From Eriocheir sinensis (lineage: Eukaryota > Arthropoda > Malacostraca > Decapoda > Varunidae), in contig NC_066578.1 of NCBI RefSeq assembly GCF_024679095.1, positions 1,952,414 through 2,016,413 of the forward strand: 64,000 nucleotides of DNA. Reading direction: 5' to 3'. Of this stretch, positions 35,421 through 46,959 are shown piece by piece (the stretch's first letter is position 1; every line of letters starts with the position of its first letter). A model generated the notes under the pieces. That model was not told the DNA's origin, did no database searches, and saw nothing but the letters and a program-made list of their open reading frames with translations. Position numbers and translations under genes: made by a program.

Positions 35421-35579
35421 GGAGAATATAATGAAGGGAGGGACGGAGGGAGAGACAGACAGGAATACGGACATTATCTTTGTTGGAAAAATGAGTTAAT
35501 TATCGTGCATTTGACATTGTCCATCTAGAAAAAAAAGGCCAGCTGTGAAAGAGGCGGGAGTAATGATTAGCAGACAGAG

Positions 35580-35623
35580 GAAAGTTTCGTTTAGTCGGCG
35601 CAACATCTGTGGTCATATGCCGG
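35580..35623 (-). mobile_element. Short SINE family A 3' fragment
   Basis: Contains AAAGTTTCGTTTAGTCGGCG and TCTGTGGTCATATGCCGG, identical to the 3' end of the full SINE at 42402. Similarity stops abruptly at GCCGG, so it is a strongly 5'-truncated copy. Confidence 0.75.
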
Positions 35624-35724
35624 TAGCAGACAGGGTATTAACGTGAAGAGCAACGTCACTATATGGTGTTACGTTTTGTTATAGAATTTTAATGAGAGAT
35701 GGGAATGTTGTATTACTGTTTTGG

Positions 35725-36440
35725 GTCTTGTTTTTTTTTGTTTTTGTTTTCTTATTTTTCACTGTTTTCCTTTCCTCTCTTTTCCTCATTTTTCTCTTTT
35801 CCTTTCTTTTGTTTTGTTTTCTTCTCACTCTCTTTTCCTTTCCTCTCTTTTCCTCATTTTCTCTTTTCCTTTCTTTCCTTTTTTTCTCTTCACTCTCCTT
35901 TCTTTTTCTCTCTTTTCCTCATTTTCTCTTTTTCTTTTTGTTTTTTTCTCATTCTCTTTCATTCTCATATCATTTCCTCTCTTTTCCTCATTTCTTTTTC
36001 TTATTCTTTGTATGTTTTTCTCCTTTTCACTCTCCTTTCCTTCCTCTCTTTTCCATTCTTTTCCTCTCTTTCCCTTCCCTACTGTAACCCTATTCTTCCC
36101 TTCTCTTCCTTTTCCTTCTTTTCTCTTTCCTTCCGTTGCCGCAAAAAACGTTCATATAATACTAATAACATGTCACCTTCATTATGCTCAGTTCCTGCCA
36201 CCTTGTCACAGAGATAATATTAGTATGTTTATTATCTGAAGGCTAAATCACGGTGTAATGACCTAATTAAAGCAACCAACATCCTTTCCCATCAACCTCC
36301 CCATCCTCTAAACCCCCTGAACCCATCCTCGCTACCCCCCCCTCACTCACATAACTAACTGAGCCCCACTAATACCCCCCAAGAACCCCCTTTCCTTTCA
36401 ACCCTTCTCCCTCCCAATCACCCCAACCTCCCCCCACCAA
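35725..36440. repeat. Long polypyrimidine stretch
   Basis: TTTTCCTCTCTTTTCCTCAT-like units recur from 35755 to 36130. A C-rich stretch (36280-36440) follows after a short normal interval. Phe/Ser-rich open frames here are artefacts. Confidence 0.9.
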
Positions 36441-36619
36441 TGACCCGATTAAGTCTTCCACTGAATAAACGATGTTGATAAAAGAAATACTGGAAAGGTG
36501 TTGATAGTATAGAAGGTTAATTAACAATAGTACCTTTAAGTGTTTGGTAAGGAGATGATATGAGGAATCGCTTCACAGATAAAGTATACTAATAGTCTTT
36601 TCTGGCCTTCCCCTTCCTC

Positions 36620-36641
36620 TTCTCTTCTCTTCTCTTCTCTT

Positions 36642-36714
<73 letters not shown>
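36620..36714. repeat. (CT)n with TCTTC lead-in
   Basis: TCTTC pentamers at 36618-36647 pass into about 65 bp of CT dinucleotides. Confidence 0.96.
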
Positions 36715-36717
<3 letters not shown>

Positions 36718-36779
36718 TAGTCGATCGACCAAACACCTCTGGTTAGTCTTAAGAAGAGGGAAAGAGTGAAAGTGGGCGA

Positions 36780-37435
36780 TGGGTTGAGTTGATAGATGGG
36801 AAGGGAAGATTAGAAACTGGCTGGGAGTAAAGATGAGAGAAAGAGAAGAGAAGGGGAGAGAAGAGAAGAGAAGTGAAGAAAACAGAACATAACAAAACAG
36901 GAACGGAATAGAAAGTAGGGTAGATAAATTTAGAGAAGGGAAGAGAAGGGAGAGGAGAGGAGAGGAAAGAAGAGAGAAAAGGAAAGGAAAATAAAATAGA
37001 AAAGGAAAATAAAATAAAATAAGATAAAATGAAAGGAAAGGGAAGGAAAGAAAAGAAAGGAAAGAAAGGAAAAGAAAAAAAAGAGAAAAGAAAAAGAAAA
37101 GAAAAGAAAGGAAAGAAATAAGAAAAAAGAAAAAAGAAAAGAAAAAGAAGGTCAAGGAAAGGACAGAAAAGGAAAGGAAAGGAGAGAAAAAGAAAGGAAA
37201 AGAAAGGAAAAGAAAGGAAAGGAAAGGAGAGAAAAAGAAAGGAAAATAAAGGAAAAGAAAGGAGTAAAGGAAAGGAGAGGAAAAGATAGGAAAAGGAAAG
37301 GAAAGGAAAATAAAAGAAATGATAGGAAAAGCAAAGGAAAGGAAAGGAGAGTAAAGGAAAGGAAAGGAAAAGGAAAAGAAAAAGAGGAAAAGGAAAATAA
37401 AATAAAGGAGAATAAAAGCGAGACAGTGCAGAGAA
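36780..37435. repeat. ~650 bp polypurine tract
   Basis: GGAAA/GAAAA-type purine units run almost without pyrimidines on the plus strand. The 250-codon minus-strand Phe/Ser/Leu frames are translations of it. Confidence 0.93.
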
Positions 37436-37864
37436 AGGCCAGGAAATAAAAGGTGAGGTATCGGGCACAATGTCAGACTGAATTAACATGTACATAAGCC
37501 TGCAGGGGACGGTAAATTAGAGAGAGGTCCATTTTAGGCCTTAAGAGTAGACATTACCTTCACTACCTGGCCGGAGAGGGGTAGGACTGCACCGCCTGAT
37601 CCTTCCCCCCGGCGATATAGCAACAAAAAGTGACGTAACAGAGATAGGAGAATGTCTGAAGGTGGCGAGGAGGAGGAGGAGGAGGAGGAAGAAGAAGAAG
37701 AAAAAGAAGAAGAGGAGAAAGAGGATAGGGAATAAGGGAGAGAAATGATGAAGGTAATGATATTGATATTGATGCCGTTCTACTACTGCTGCAAAAAGGA
37801 TTATGTATAAAAAAAATTGAGGTGTCTGAAAGTGATGCAACAAGGATTATGTATTAAAAACTAA
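37436..37864. other. No gene; (AGG)n tract
   Basis: (AGG/AGA)n at about 37665-37735. The rest shows no recognisable feature. Confidence 0.5.
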
Positions 37865-38701
37865 GGTCGGTATCATAAGACACTCTCGCTTCTCACATCA
37901 GCCATTTCTAAAGGTCAAAGAGGGGGTCAGTAGGGTTCCACTGGGTGTTTCTTCAGGTTCATGGTACAGAAGAAGGGTCAAACTACCACCAGGGTCATAA
38001 AACTACCCCTGGAAATGCCCACAACTCCTACGAAAGCCTTGTCAAATATGTGTGTTTCTTAGACTCAAAGTACAGAGGAAGGGTCACACTACCACCAGGG
38101 TCATGAAACTACCCCTGGAAATGCCCACAACTCCTACGAAAGCCTTGTCAAATATGTGTGTTTCTTAGACTCAAAGAACAGAGGAAGGGTCACACTACCA
38201 CCAGGGTCATAAAACTACCCCTGGAAATGCCCACAACTCCTACGAAAGCCTTGTCAAATATGTTTGTTTCTTAGACTCAAAGTACAGAGGAGGGGTCACA
38301 CTACCACCAGGGTCTTGAAACTACCCCTGGAAATGCCCACAACTCCTACGAAAGCCTTGTCAAATATGTGTGTTTCTAAGACTCAAAGAACAGAGGAAGG
38401 GTCACACTACCACCAGGGTCATGAAACTACCCCTGGAAATGCCCACAACTCCTACGAAAGCCTTGTCAAATATGTGTGTTTCTTAGACTCAAAGTACAGA
38501 AGGAGACTCACACTACCACCAGGGTCATGAAACTACCCCTGGAAATGCCCACAACTCCTACGAAAGCCTTGTCAAATATGTGTGTTTCTTAGACTCAAAG
38601 TACAGAGGAAGGGTCACACTACCCCTGGAAATGCCCACAACTCCTACGAAAGCCTTGTCAAATATGTGTTCTTGGGCGGCGAAATGTCTTGTGATACGAC
38701 C
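37865..38701. mobile_element. TIR element with internal 106-bp tandem array (module M, copy 1)
   Basis: Left end GGTCGGTATCATAAGACA and right end (complement) GGTCGTATCACAAGACAT form inverted repeats of about 24 bp with a few mismatches. CTAA lies directly outside both ends (37861-37864 and 38702-38705), a candidate 4-bp target duplication. Inside, a 106-bp unit repeats about six times from 37970 to 38670 (step verified at 38041 and 38147). Each unit contains CACCAGGGTCAT, AAACTACCCCTGGAAATGCC and CTCCTACGAAAGCC. The core recurs in other copies of the module across the window. Open frames such as 38264-38530 are repeat translations. No transposase is present. Confidence 0.8.
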
Positions 38702-38959
38702 CTAAAGATCACCAGATACTTCAAAACGCGAAAGAAAAACGGTGAAGTATTAGCCCAGCCAGCAGACTCGCTCCCTCCCCCTCGTATACAGCCAGGCGTG
38801 AGGTGCGGGTCGCTGGCGGGTCGTGACGCGTGTTGAATAATGCATCGCGGTCACGTCTATTTACCCCCTCCCGACCAACAGGAAGAGTGTTGTGATTTTG
38901 TGCGCCTGGAGGTAAGTGGTTGAAGGTTGTATTGCCGGCACGTTCACCATGCAAGCGGA

Positions 38960-39670
38960 AATATATACAGAGATAAACATAAATAGTCAGACGGATACAT
39001 ATATAAATGGAAATTGATATAGACATGTAGATAGATAGATATACAAAGATAGGAAGCTAGATAAATGAATACTGATATAGACGATAGGGCAAAATATATA
39101 CAGAGATATACATAAATAGTCAGACGGATAGATATATAAATGGAAATTGATATAGACATGTAAATTGATAGATAGATATACAAAGATAGGAAGCTAGATA
39201 AATGAATACTGATATAGACGATAGGGCAAAATATATACAGAGATATACATAAATAGTCAGACAGATAGATATATAAATGGAAATTGATATAGACATGTAG
39301 ATAGATAGATATACAAAAATAGGAAGCTAGGTTATTGAATACAGATGTAGACGATAGGGCAAAATGTATACAGAGATAGATATACATAGATAGTTAGACA
39401 GATAGATAAATAGAAATAGGGATAGATATGTGAATAGATAGATAGATACACAAAGTTAGATAGGAAGCTAGGTTATTGAATACAGATATAGACGATAGGG
39501 CAAATTATATTAGACAAAAAAAGACAAATGGGTAGATAGGCAGATAGACAGAGCTAGATTGAGAAAAGAAATAGATAGATAGATATAGATAGACATAGAT
39601 AGATACAGATAGATATAGATAGATAGATAGATAGATAAAGTTGATATAGACACAGATGGATAGATAGAAA
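38960..39670. repeat. GATA-rich array with ~135-bp higher-order unit
   Basis: ACGATAGGGCAAA recurs at 39081, 39218, 39351 and 39492 (steps 133-141 bp) within (GATA)n-rich DNA. The last part (39560-39660) is nearly pure GATA. Tyr/Ile/Ser-rich minus-strand frames are artefacts. Confidence 0.9.
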
Positions 39671-40025
39671 ACTGCTACAAGAGGATCAAAATTCAACCCT
39701 GCGAAAAGGAAATTAAGCCAACACAGTGCTATTGGTCAGAGTTATATTTAATGTGACGTTCTTATTCAACACATCGCCTGGCTTCCCACACAATAGAGTT
39801 GGCAGATGCGCAAGACTGTACGAGACTATACAAAATTGTGCACGATATTTTTCGAGGCTATCAGACACCATCGAGTTAGTGGCGAGAAGGGAAACTGTGT
39901 CCCAGCCTTCACGTAGACGCCTATAACACTATTCCCATGTTCACTAAGGGAGAGTTTGAGGAGAACAGCAAGTAAGAGAATTGGATTAAGAAGATTCAAG
40001 CCGTTAAACACTTCATTAATACGTG
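39671..40025. other. No gene seen
   Basis: Unique-looking sequence between two microsatellite blocks. The frame at 39726-39926 has no recognisable motif. Confidence 0.45.
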
Positions 40026-40029
40026 TAAT

Positions 40030-40063
40030 TAGATAGATAGATAGATATAGACAGAGTGATAGT

Positions 40064-40157
<94 letters not shown>

Positions 40158-40259
40158 CATAGATAGACAGATAGATAGATACATACATACATACATACAT
40201 ACATACATACATAAATACATACATACATACTTAGATACATGGATAGATAGATAGATAGG

Positions 40260-40295
<36 letters not shown>
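40030..40295. repeat. Compound GATA/GA/ACAT/GT microsatellite
   Basis: (GATA)n at 40030-40047, (GA)n about 40068-40155, (CATA)n about 40178-40232, (GATA)n about 40243-40258 and (GT)n 40262-40292 in direct succession. Confidence 0.96.
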
Positions 40296-40607
40296 ACCTA
40301 CCACTCACTGAATAAAATTGCTATATTGCTTTAATGAACAATGAGACACGATGATCAAAATAAACGAAGGTCGCTGAGGGGAAGGAAAGGAGAACGGAAG
40401 TAGGGAGGAGAGAACAGGGGATGAACGGGAGGAGGAGGAAGGGGAGAGGGAGGGAAGGGTGGCGTCAAATAGGAGAGGGGTGAACGGAAGAGAGGGCGGG
40501 AGGCTGGATGGGTGGAGCGCCAACAATCCCGGAAAACAGCAATGAGGGGCCTACAAGTGCCACAAGTTGACAAGCATGGGCGGCACTCCTGACCTTCCGT
40601 GACTTGC

Positions 40608-40884
40608 TTAACCCGGTAGCAGCGACGGGCCAAATCTGTGGCTTTACCGTGTAGCAGCGATGGGCCAAATTTGTGCCATGATATAAACCTCCCAAAATAG
40701 ATGATGCATAAACTGATCACACATGCGTTGATATATATTATGAAATGGTTTGCGTGAGTGATGATTCTTTCTCATTATTTTACTTAGAGGGGCCTTTAAC
40801 CTAACCTAACCTAACCTAGCCTAACCTAACCTAACCTAACCTAACCTAACTTAAGAAACATGACCCCCGCAGCTACCGGGTTAA
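40608..40884. mobile_element. piggyBac-type MITE (TTAA ends) carrying a (TTAGG)n tract
   Basis: TTAA at both ends (40608-40611, 40881-40884) encloses inverted ends CCCGGTAGCAGCG and, on the complement, CCCGGTAGCTGCG. TTAA targets with CCC-starting ends are typical of piggyBac. A second copy in the opposite orientation at 57093-57317 aligns over its whole length. This copy differs by a ~55-bp (CCTAA)n expansion near its right end. Inside, AGCAGCGATGGGCCAAATTTG repeats the start in altered form. There is no transposase, so it is non-autonomous. Confidence 0.83.
40798..40853 (-). repeat. Interstitial arthropod telomere-type repeat (TTAGG)n
   Basis: About eleven units of CCTAA (TTAGG on the minus strand) with one variant unit (CCTAG). 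This is the canonical telomere unit of most arthropods. Flanking sequence on both sides belongs to the MITE, so it is internal, not a chromosome end. Confidence 0.9.
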
Positions 40885-41253
40885 AGGAGGGGGAGGAAGG
40901 TAGGGAAGGGGGAGATGGGAGAAGAGAAAGATAAGGAAAGGGGAAGAAGAGGAAGGAAGAAAAATGGGGAAGGGGGAGATGAGAGAAGAGAAAGATAAGG
41001 AAAGGGGGAAGAAGAGGAAGGAAGAGACATGGATGGATGGTAGATACAAGGAGTAAAAAGTTAGTATGGGAATGGCGGAGATGTGGGGAGCAAGGTGGGG
41101 AAGGGGAATGGGGGAGATGGTTAAAGCGTGTGATCATTTCCACCACAAACCTTAGGGGACACTCGAAACAGATTTTTGAGGAGAGAAGCATCAAAATTCA
41201 ACAAGCTTTTAAATATAGACATGACCACACTGTGACTTCTATGCAATTACTGC

Positions 41254-41258
<5 letters not shown>
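40885..41258. other. Purine-rich, no gene
   Basis: GGGGAAGGGGGAGATG-type near-repeats (about 40905-41020), then ordinary sequence to a (GA)n tract at 41258. No coding signal. Confidence 0.5.

Positions 41259-41293
<35 letters not shown>
41259..41293. repeat. (GA)n
   Basis: About 35 bp of GA dinucleotides adjoining the 3' tail of a LINE fragment. Confidence 0.95.
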
Positions 41294-41296
<3 letters not shown>

Positions 41297-41996
41297 AGAA
41301 TAAGAACTTTATCTCCACTGTTCCAATGGTTATTCTTTTACATGAGACTTACGCTTCCGAGAACATTAAAATGAAGTTAATACACAAAAGAAAACAACTA
41401 TATTAAAATTGAGTTAAACAACATTCGTGAGTTATAAGGTAAAAAGTATTAAACATAAAAAGCTAAAACGTTATCATCATAAAAGGTTAAAGTATAGTTT
41501 AAAGTGTTATGATCAGAGTATGAGTAAGATGTAGTCAGGCAATATAACATAACATGGTGAGGCAGTCGGAGTGAAAGTGTAAAAAAAGTCGATTGATCTA
41601 AAACAGTGGAACATGTCATGTAATATTCACAATTCAAATTGTTTGTTGAAAAGATGTTTCTTCAGACGTGTTTTATAAGTGTTAAGGCAGGAAGTATTTT
41701 TTACGTTGTTAGGAAAACTGTTCCATAGTGTGGGTCCGGCAACTTGGAGGGACTTGGTGCCCAAGTTAGTGCTGCACATGGGGACGTAGAGCTGTTCAGA
41801 TTACCTCGTGCTGACATTGTGGCTGTGCCTCTCGCCCACTGTTGGCAGTGGGAACGCTCAATTAGGAACTTTTTTATTAATGAGTTTGTAGATAATTACT
41901 CCGATTTCAAAAGTATGTTTCTGTTTTATTTTGACCCAGCCAAGTTCTTTGATAAATGGAGTAGCGTGTTCACTCCTGGGAGCTGCAAAATTTTGT

Positions 41997-41998
<2 letters not shown>
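41294..41998 (-). mobile_element. L2/CR1-like LINE 3' end
   Basis: Minus-strand text: EHATPFIKELGWVKIKQKHT, FEIGVIIYKLINKKVPN (41989-41858), then after frameshifts CSTNLGTKSLQVAGPTLWNS, FPNNVKNTSCLNTYKTRL and KKHLF before a stop at about 41640. The end with P.LWN.LP..+....L...K..LK.HLF is the classical C-terminus of L2/CR1-type ORF2. The tail ends with GAATAA-like short repeats at 41293-41306 (on the plus strand), as expected of L2-like 3' ends. It is 5'-truncated and flanked by (GA)n on both sides. Confidence 0.78.

Positions 41999-42062
<64 letters not shown>
41999..42062. repeat. (GA)n
   Basis: About 62 bp of GA dinucleotides at the truncated 5' border of the L2-like fragment. Confidence 0.97.
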
Positions 42063-42066
<4 letters not shown>

Positions 42067-42164
42067 TTACGAGTTGTGTGTTGGTCCCCACGGCTCTGAC
42101 ACCGGAAATTTAAACACTTCTTTCCTTCTAAACTTCACATGTCCCAAAAGCTAAGGATTGCTGG

Positions 42165-42776
42165 TTCCTGATTCCAGAGAAAGCCTTGCCGCTGGACCTG
42201 GTATAGCGGTGTGCATGGCAAAGGAGACCCGATCACATCCTCGGTATTACTAATTGGGGGATCCTTCAGGAGCGTGGGGCTTTCCAGAGTGCTGAATTCT
42301 TATCGACCAACCACAGACATCTTACAACTTTGAGGATGCACACTAGGTCCCAGAAAGTCTCAAGATGCAATCCTCCTTTGTTCCATCTAGAGAAACTGAA
42401 GTTGGAAAGTTTCGTTTAGTCGGCGCAACATCTGTGGTCATATGCCGGAGAGAGACAGAAGGGGGAAGGAATTATAGGAGAAGGGAACAGATGCTAGGAG
42501 ACGGGACACAACCCCCGATTAATACCTGGTACCCATTCACTGCTGGGTGGACAGGGGCGTAGGGTATCGGAAAAGCCGCCCAAATTTTTCCACTCCGCCC
42601 GGGAATCGAACCCGAGCTCTCTTAAATTGTGAGGCGAGTGTGCTAACCACTGCACCACGAAGCCCCCTAGAGAAACTGAAGGCCCGAGCGTGTGATGAAG
42701 ACTATGCAGTGGCAGTCTCAAATCGATGTGAAGTGTTTTGTACTTTGGAGGACCCTGGGAAGGTGTGGGATAAGAA
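42165..42776 (+). mobile_element. RTE-like LINE ORF fragment, split by a SINE
   Basis: Outside the SINE the plus-strand text reads TRSQKVSRCNPPLFHLEKLK on the left. It resumes on the right with LEKLKARACDEDYAVAVSNR and FEV-like CEVFCTLEDPGKVWD. This resembles the endonuclease-to-RT linker of RTE-type LINEs common in invertebrate genomes (family call from pattern recall, not searched). The SINE insertion duplicated the codons for LEKLK. Module M abuts its right end. Confidence 0.6.
42402..42666 (-). mobile_element. Full-length tRNA-headed SINE (family A) with 15-bp TSD
   Basis: On the minus strand: GGGGGCTTCGTGGTGCAGTG, GGTTAGCACACTCGCC (A box) and GGGTTCGATTCCCGGG (B box), then a body with TGTCCACCCAGCAGTGAATG and a 3' end CGACTAAACGAAACTTTCC. 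The 15-bp CTAGAGAAACTGAAG flanks both sides (42387-42401 and 42667-42681) without mismatch. The head is a decayed tRNA without a folded acceptor end, so it is a retroposon, not a tRNA gene. Confidence 0.92.
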
Positions 42777-42783
42777 GCCTTGG

Positions 42784-42880
42784 GCCGTATTACTAAACAT
42801 TTCGTCGCCCAAGTTCACATATTTGGCAAGGCTTTCGTAGGAGTTGTGGGCATTTCCAGGAGTAGTTTTAGGCTGGCTAT
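42784..42880 (-). mobile_element. Module M, partial copy
   Basis: Starts with the right-end TIR in inverse orientation (GGGCCGTATTACTAAACATT, then TCGTCGCCCAAG). It continues with TTGGCAAGGCTTTCGTAGGA and GTTGTGGGCATTTCCAGGAG, the complement of the 64/106-bp core. Only one core unit is present. The far TIR was not found. Confidence 0.7.
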
Positions 42881-42929
42881 ACGTATACTTCTTCCATAAC
42901 CCGATTCTCCTCTTCTTCCTCCCTCCCTT

Positions 42930-43176
42930 CCCCTTCACCCTCACAACCGAGAGAGCCTGGGTTCGATTCCCGGGCGGAGTGAAAAAATTTGGGCGGCTTT
43001 TCCGATACCCTACGCTCCCGTCCACCCAGCAGTGAATGGGTACCAGGTATTAATCGGGGGTTGTGTCCCGTCTCCTGTGATCTGTTCACTTCTCCTATAA
43101 TTCCTTCCCCTTCTGTCTCTCTCCGGCATATGACCACAGATGTTGCGCCGACTAAACGAAACTTTCCAACTTTTAT
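42930..43176 (+). mobile_element. tRNA-headed SINE (family A), second copy
   Basis: Plus-strand GGGTTCGATTCCCGGGCGGA, CCGTCCACCCAGCAGTGAAT, then GACCACAGATGTTGCGCCGA and the shared 3' end CGACTAAACGAAACTTTCCA. The 5' part of the head (A box) is missing or diverged. It lies 260 bp from the inverted full copy. Confidence 0.88.
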
Positions 43177-43378
43177 CCCCTTCATCCTCGCATTTAGCAT
43201 CATTATCAAAATTACCGTAACATCCCTCACCATTACACCATTACCATCATCATCATCAGCACTGCCATCATTAGAATCTGTGCAATCATAGCCTTCAAGT
43301 TTTCGTAAATGATTTAATGAACCAAGTTAATTTGTATGAGCGAACGCATTAACAACCAGCAAAACACTTGTTGGCCAT

Positions 43379-43418
<40 letters not shown>

Positions 43419-43744
43419 AAAACCAGGAAAAAGCGTTACAAATAAAGTTAAAATAAGCCAACATTCGTATTATATGAGGAAGGGGAAGCCGGGGGAAGGG
43501 GAGAGAAAGATGTAGGGAAGGAAGAAGGGAGGGAAGGGAAGGGAGAAGGAAGGGTAGGGCCAGGGAAGGACGGGAAAGGGAAGGAGTAAGGAAAAGAGGG
43601 GATATAGGCAAAGGAAGGGAAGGAGGGGGGAAAACTAAGAAAGGTAAGCTGTATATTGATAAGCTGTTCCTCTATGCACGTCAATACCAACGCCATCTAT
43701 CGCCCACTCTTAGAAGCTTACACACGGCACCCTCAGTATCGATA

Positions 43745-43745
<1 letters not shown>
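43177..43745. other. No gene; (GA)n and purine-rich stretch
   Basis: (GA)n at 43381-43415 and GGGAAGG-rich sequence 43480-43630. The rest is unremarkable. Confidence 0.55.
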
Positions 43746-43748
<3 letters not shown>

Positions 43749-43796
<48 letters not shown>

Positions 43797-43833
43797 CACA
43801 CACACAGGCACGCACACACACACACACACACAC
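43749..43833. repeat. (CA)n
   Basis: About 80 bp of CA dinucleotides with a few interruptions. Confidence 0.96.
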
Positions 43834-43959
43834 GTAATTTCACCTTTCGTACAGGTAAATTATATAATTGGCGAGGTTTACATGCATGGTTTTATTACGA
43901 TCCACAAAGGCTCTCGTGTGTTTGGAAATAGGAAGAAAAGAAGGGATGGAAATTGCTCG

Positions 43960-44280
43960 GATGGGAAAGGAAGGGACGGGAAGGGAAGGGAAGGGAAGGG
44001 AAGGGAAGGGAAGGGAAGGGAAGGGAAGGGAAGGGAAGGGGTGGGAAGGGAAGGGAAGGGAAGGGAAGGGAAGGGCAGGGAAGAGATGGGAAGGGAAGGA
44101 AGGAAGGAAGGAAGGGAAGGGGGTGGGAAGGAAGGAAGGGAAGGAAGGGAAGGAAGGGGTGGGAAGGGGTGGGAAGGAAGGGAAGAGGGAAGGGAAGGAA
44201 GGAAGGAAGGAAGGGAAGGCAAGGGAAGGGAAGGAAACAGAAGGAAAGGGAAGGGAAAAGAAAGCAGGGAAAGGAAATTA
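43960..44280. repeat. (GGGAA)n array
   Basis: About 320 bp of GGGAA pentamers with GGAA variants. Glu-Gly-Lys and Pro-Ser-Leu open frames through it are artefacts. Confidence 0.96.
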
Positions 44281-44328
44281 ATAATATCAAAGAAGAATAT
44301 TTAAAGAAAGGCAGAGAATCACAGGAAC

Positions 44329-45128
<800 letters not shown>

Positions 45129-45379
45129 ATAAAATATCACCACCTTTGAAAGTTGTCAGTACGTTCCTCCGGGTTCATGATGCGTCATTGTGTAGTGGAA
45201 GGCAAAGTATCATTATTGACTTAGGGGGAGGAGAGAACGGGAGGATGGAAGACCAGGGGGGAAGGGAAGGAGAGGAGAGGCCGGGGGGAAGGGAAGGAAA
45301 CAAGGCCACGGGGGGAGGGAAGGAAGGCTAGACGAAGGATAGGAAAGACAGCAGGATATCTTTGGTTCTTTTACCGACT

Positions 45380-45545
45380 CATAGCGCCTTAAGGCAAAGT
45401 TGAGGACATAGCTATAGCTGCGCGTGGCCGTGGTGCTCATCTCCGTCACACTGGCCCTTCAGTCTGCGATGGGTAAGAACAGAATACCCCGGGACGTACC
45501 AGTGTGACATCCGGGCTACCATAATTTACCTTCGCCAGGTTTCCC
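45380..45545 (-). mobile_element. SINE family B fragment
   Basis: Minus-strand blocks CCCGGATGTCACACTGGTAC, CAGTGTGACGGAGATGAGCA and GGCCACGCGCAGCTATAG match the body of the copy at 53870-54165. The tRNA-like head is lacking. Confidence 0.72.
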
Positions 45546-45599
45546 TATTAATCGACCAGCCCAAACGGATTGACCGAATAGAAAGAAGACAAGGAACCA

Positions 45600-46450
45600 G
45601 AAGAGAAAGGAGGGTGAAGAAATAAACAAGTGGAGGGAACTGGATGATAAAGAGAGGAGGAGAGAAGAAGGATAGGAGAGGAAGCAGATATACGTCCTTA
45701 AAGATGTGAAAAAGAAATAAATAAAGTAAAAATGAAAAACCTAACTGACTGGATGGAAAGAAGAGAAGGGAAGGGAAAGGAAAGCAAGGAAAGGAAACTA
45801 ATAATACCAAAGCAGAATATTTAAAGAATGGCAGAGAATCACAGGACCCCCCCCCCCCCCTCCCCCACACACCCACCCACAGAATCACAGGAAAACCTCC
45901 CCCCTACAAACACACGCAGAATCACAGGAGGGAAGGGAGGGTGAAGAAGAAACAAAGGGAGGAAACACGAAGATGAAGAGAGGAAGAGAGAAGAGGAGAG
46001 GAAATACAGAAGAAAATAAAAATAAAAACATGTCTTGATGAATGAGAGATAAGGGAGAGGAACGGAACGGGAGATGAGAAACAAAGGGAAGGAAACTGGA
46101 AAACGAAGAGAGGAAGAGAGAAAAGGAGAGGAAATACAGACGAAAGTAAATAAAAATAAAAACATGTCTTGATGAATAAGAGATAAGGGAGAGGAACGGA
46201 ACGGGAGATGAGAAACAAAGGAAGGAAACTGGAAAACGAAGAGAGGAAGAGAGGAAGAGAGAGGAGGAGAAAATAAAGACGAAAAAAACGTAAAATGAAG
46301 ACGCTACTTGGTGAATGGAAGACAAGGGAGCACAAGGGAAGGGAGGGTGAAGAAACAAAGGGAGAGAACGGGAAGATGAAGAGAGGAGGAAGAAGGGGAA
46401 GGGAGAGAAGTGGAGGGAGGAAGGGAGGGAAGAGGAAGCAGGCAGGCGCG
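45600..46450. repeat. Purine-rich region with ~134-bp tandem units
   Basis: AACGGAACGGGAGATGAG recurs at 46061 and 46195 (134-bp step), and related units extend over about 45910-46280. A (C)n run lies near 45846-45870. Phe/Ser/Leu-rich minus frames are artefacts. Confidence 0.85.
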
Positions 46451-46479
46451 TCCTTCGCTTCATGGCAGAACTCACATGC

Positions 46480-46880
46480 ACTGTAATCTTTTTTTTTTAG
46501 AACTCACATGCACTGTAATCTTTTTTTTTTAGGTGACTAAGAAAAAACTCCACCACAATCACCATCACCATCCACCCCCTCCACCACCACCTCCACCACC
46601 TCCATTACCACCACCACCATCATCACCTCCACCACCACTACCATCACCACCACTACCACCACCTCCACAACCAACATCAACTCCACTTCCACCACAAGCA
46701 ACACCAACAACACCATCACCATTACCATCACCACCACCTCCACCACCATCACCAACACCACCACCACCACCACCACTAACATCACCACTACCCCCACCAC
46801 CATCACCTCCACCTACCTCTATTACCACCACTACTACTACTACTATTACTACTACTACTACTACTATTGCTACTACTAGG
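46480..46880. repeat. 20-bp duplication, then (CCA)n/(ACT)n
   Basis: AGAACTCACATGCACTGTAA occurs at about 46468 and 46499, each followed by a T-run. From 46545, CCA/TCA/CCT triplets continue to about 46810, then (ACT)n to 46876. The Pro- and Val/Gly-rich frames are artefacts. Confidence 0.92.
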
Positions 46881-46959
46881 GTGAAGAATGTATTATAAAA
46901 AACAGATATGCCATTGACCATTCATTCTCTAGAACAGGAAGTGAGCGTATTTGAGAAGA

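Noticed and set aside
40798..40853. True chromosome end or fusion point
   Set aside because: The TTAGG tract is only about 55 bp and lies inside a MITE continuing on both sides.
42590..42660. Functional tRNA gene
   Set aside because: A and B boxes are good, but the acceptor stem does not pair, and the block continues into a SINE body with target duplications. The same applies to the heads at 545, 2020, 14880 and 53885.
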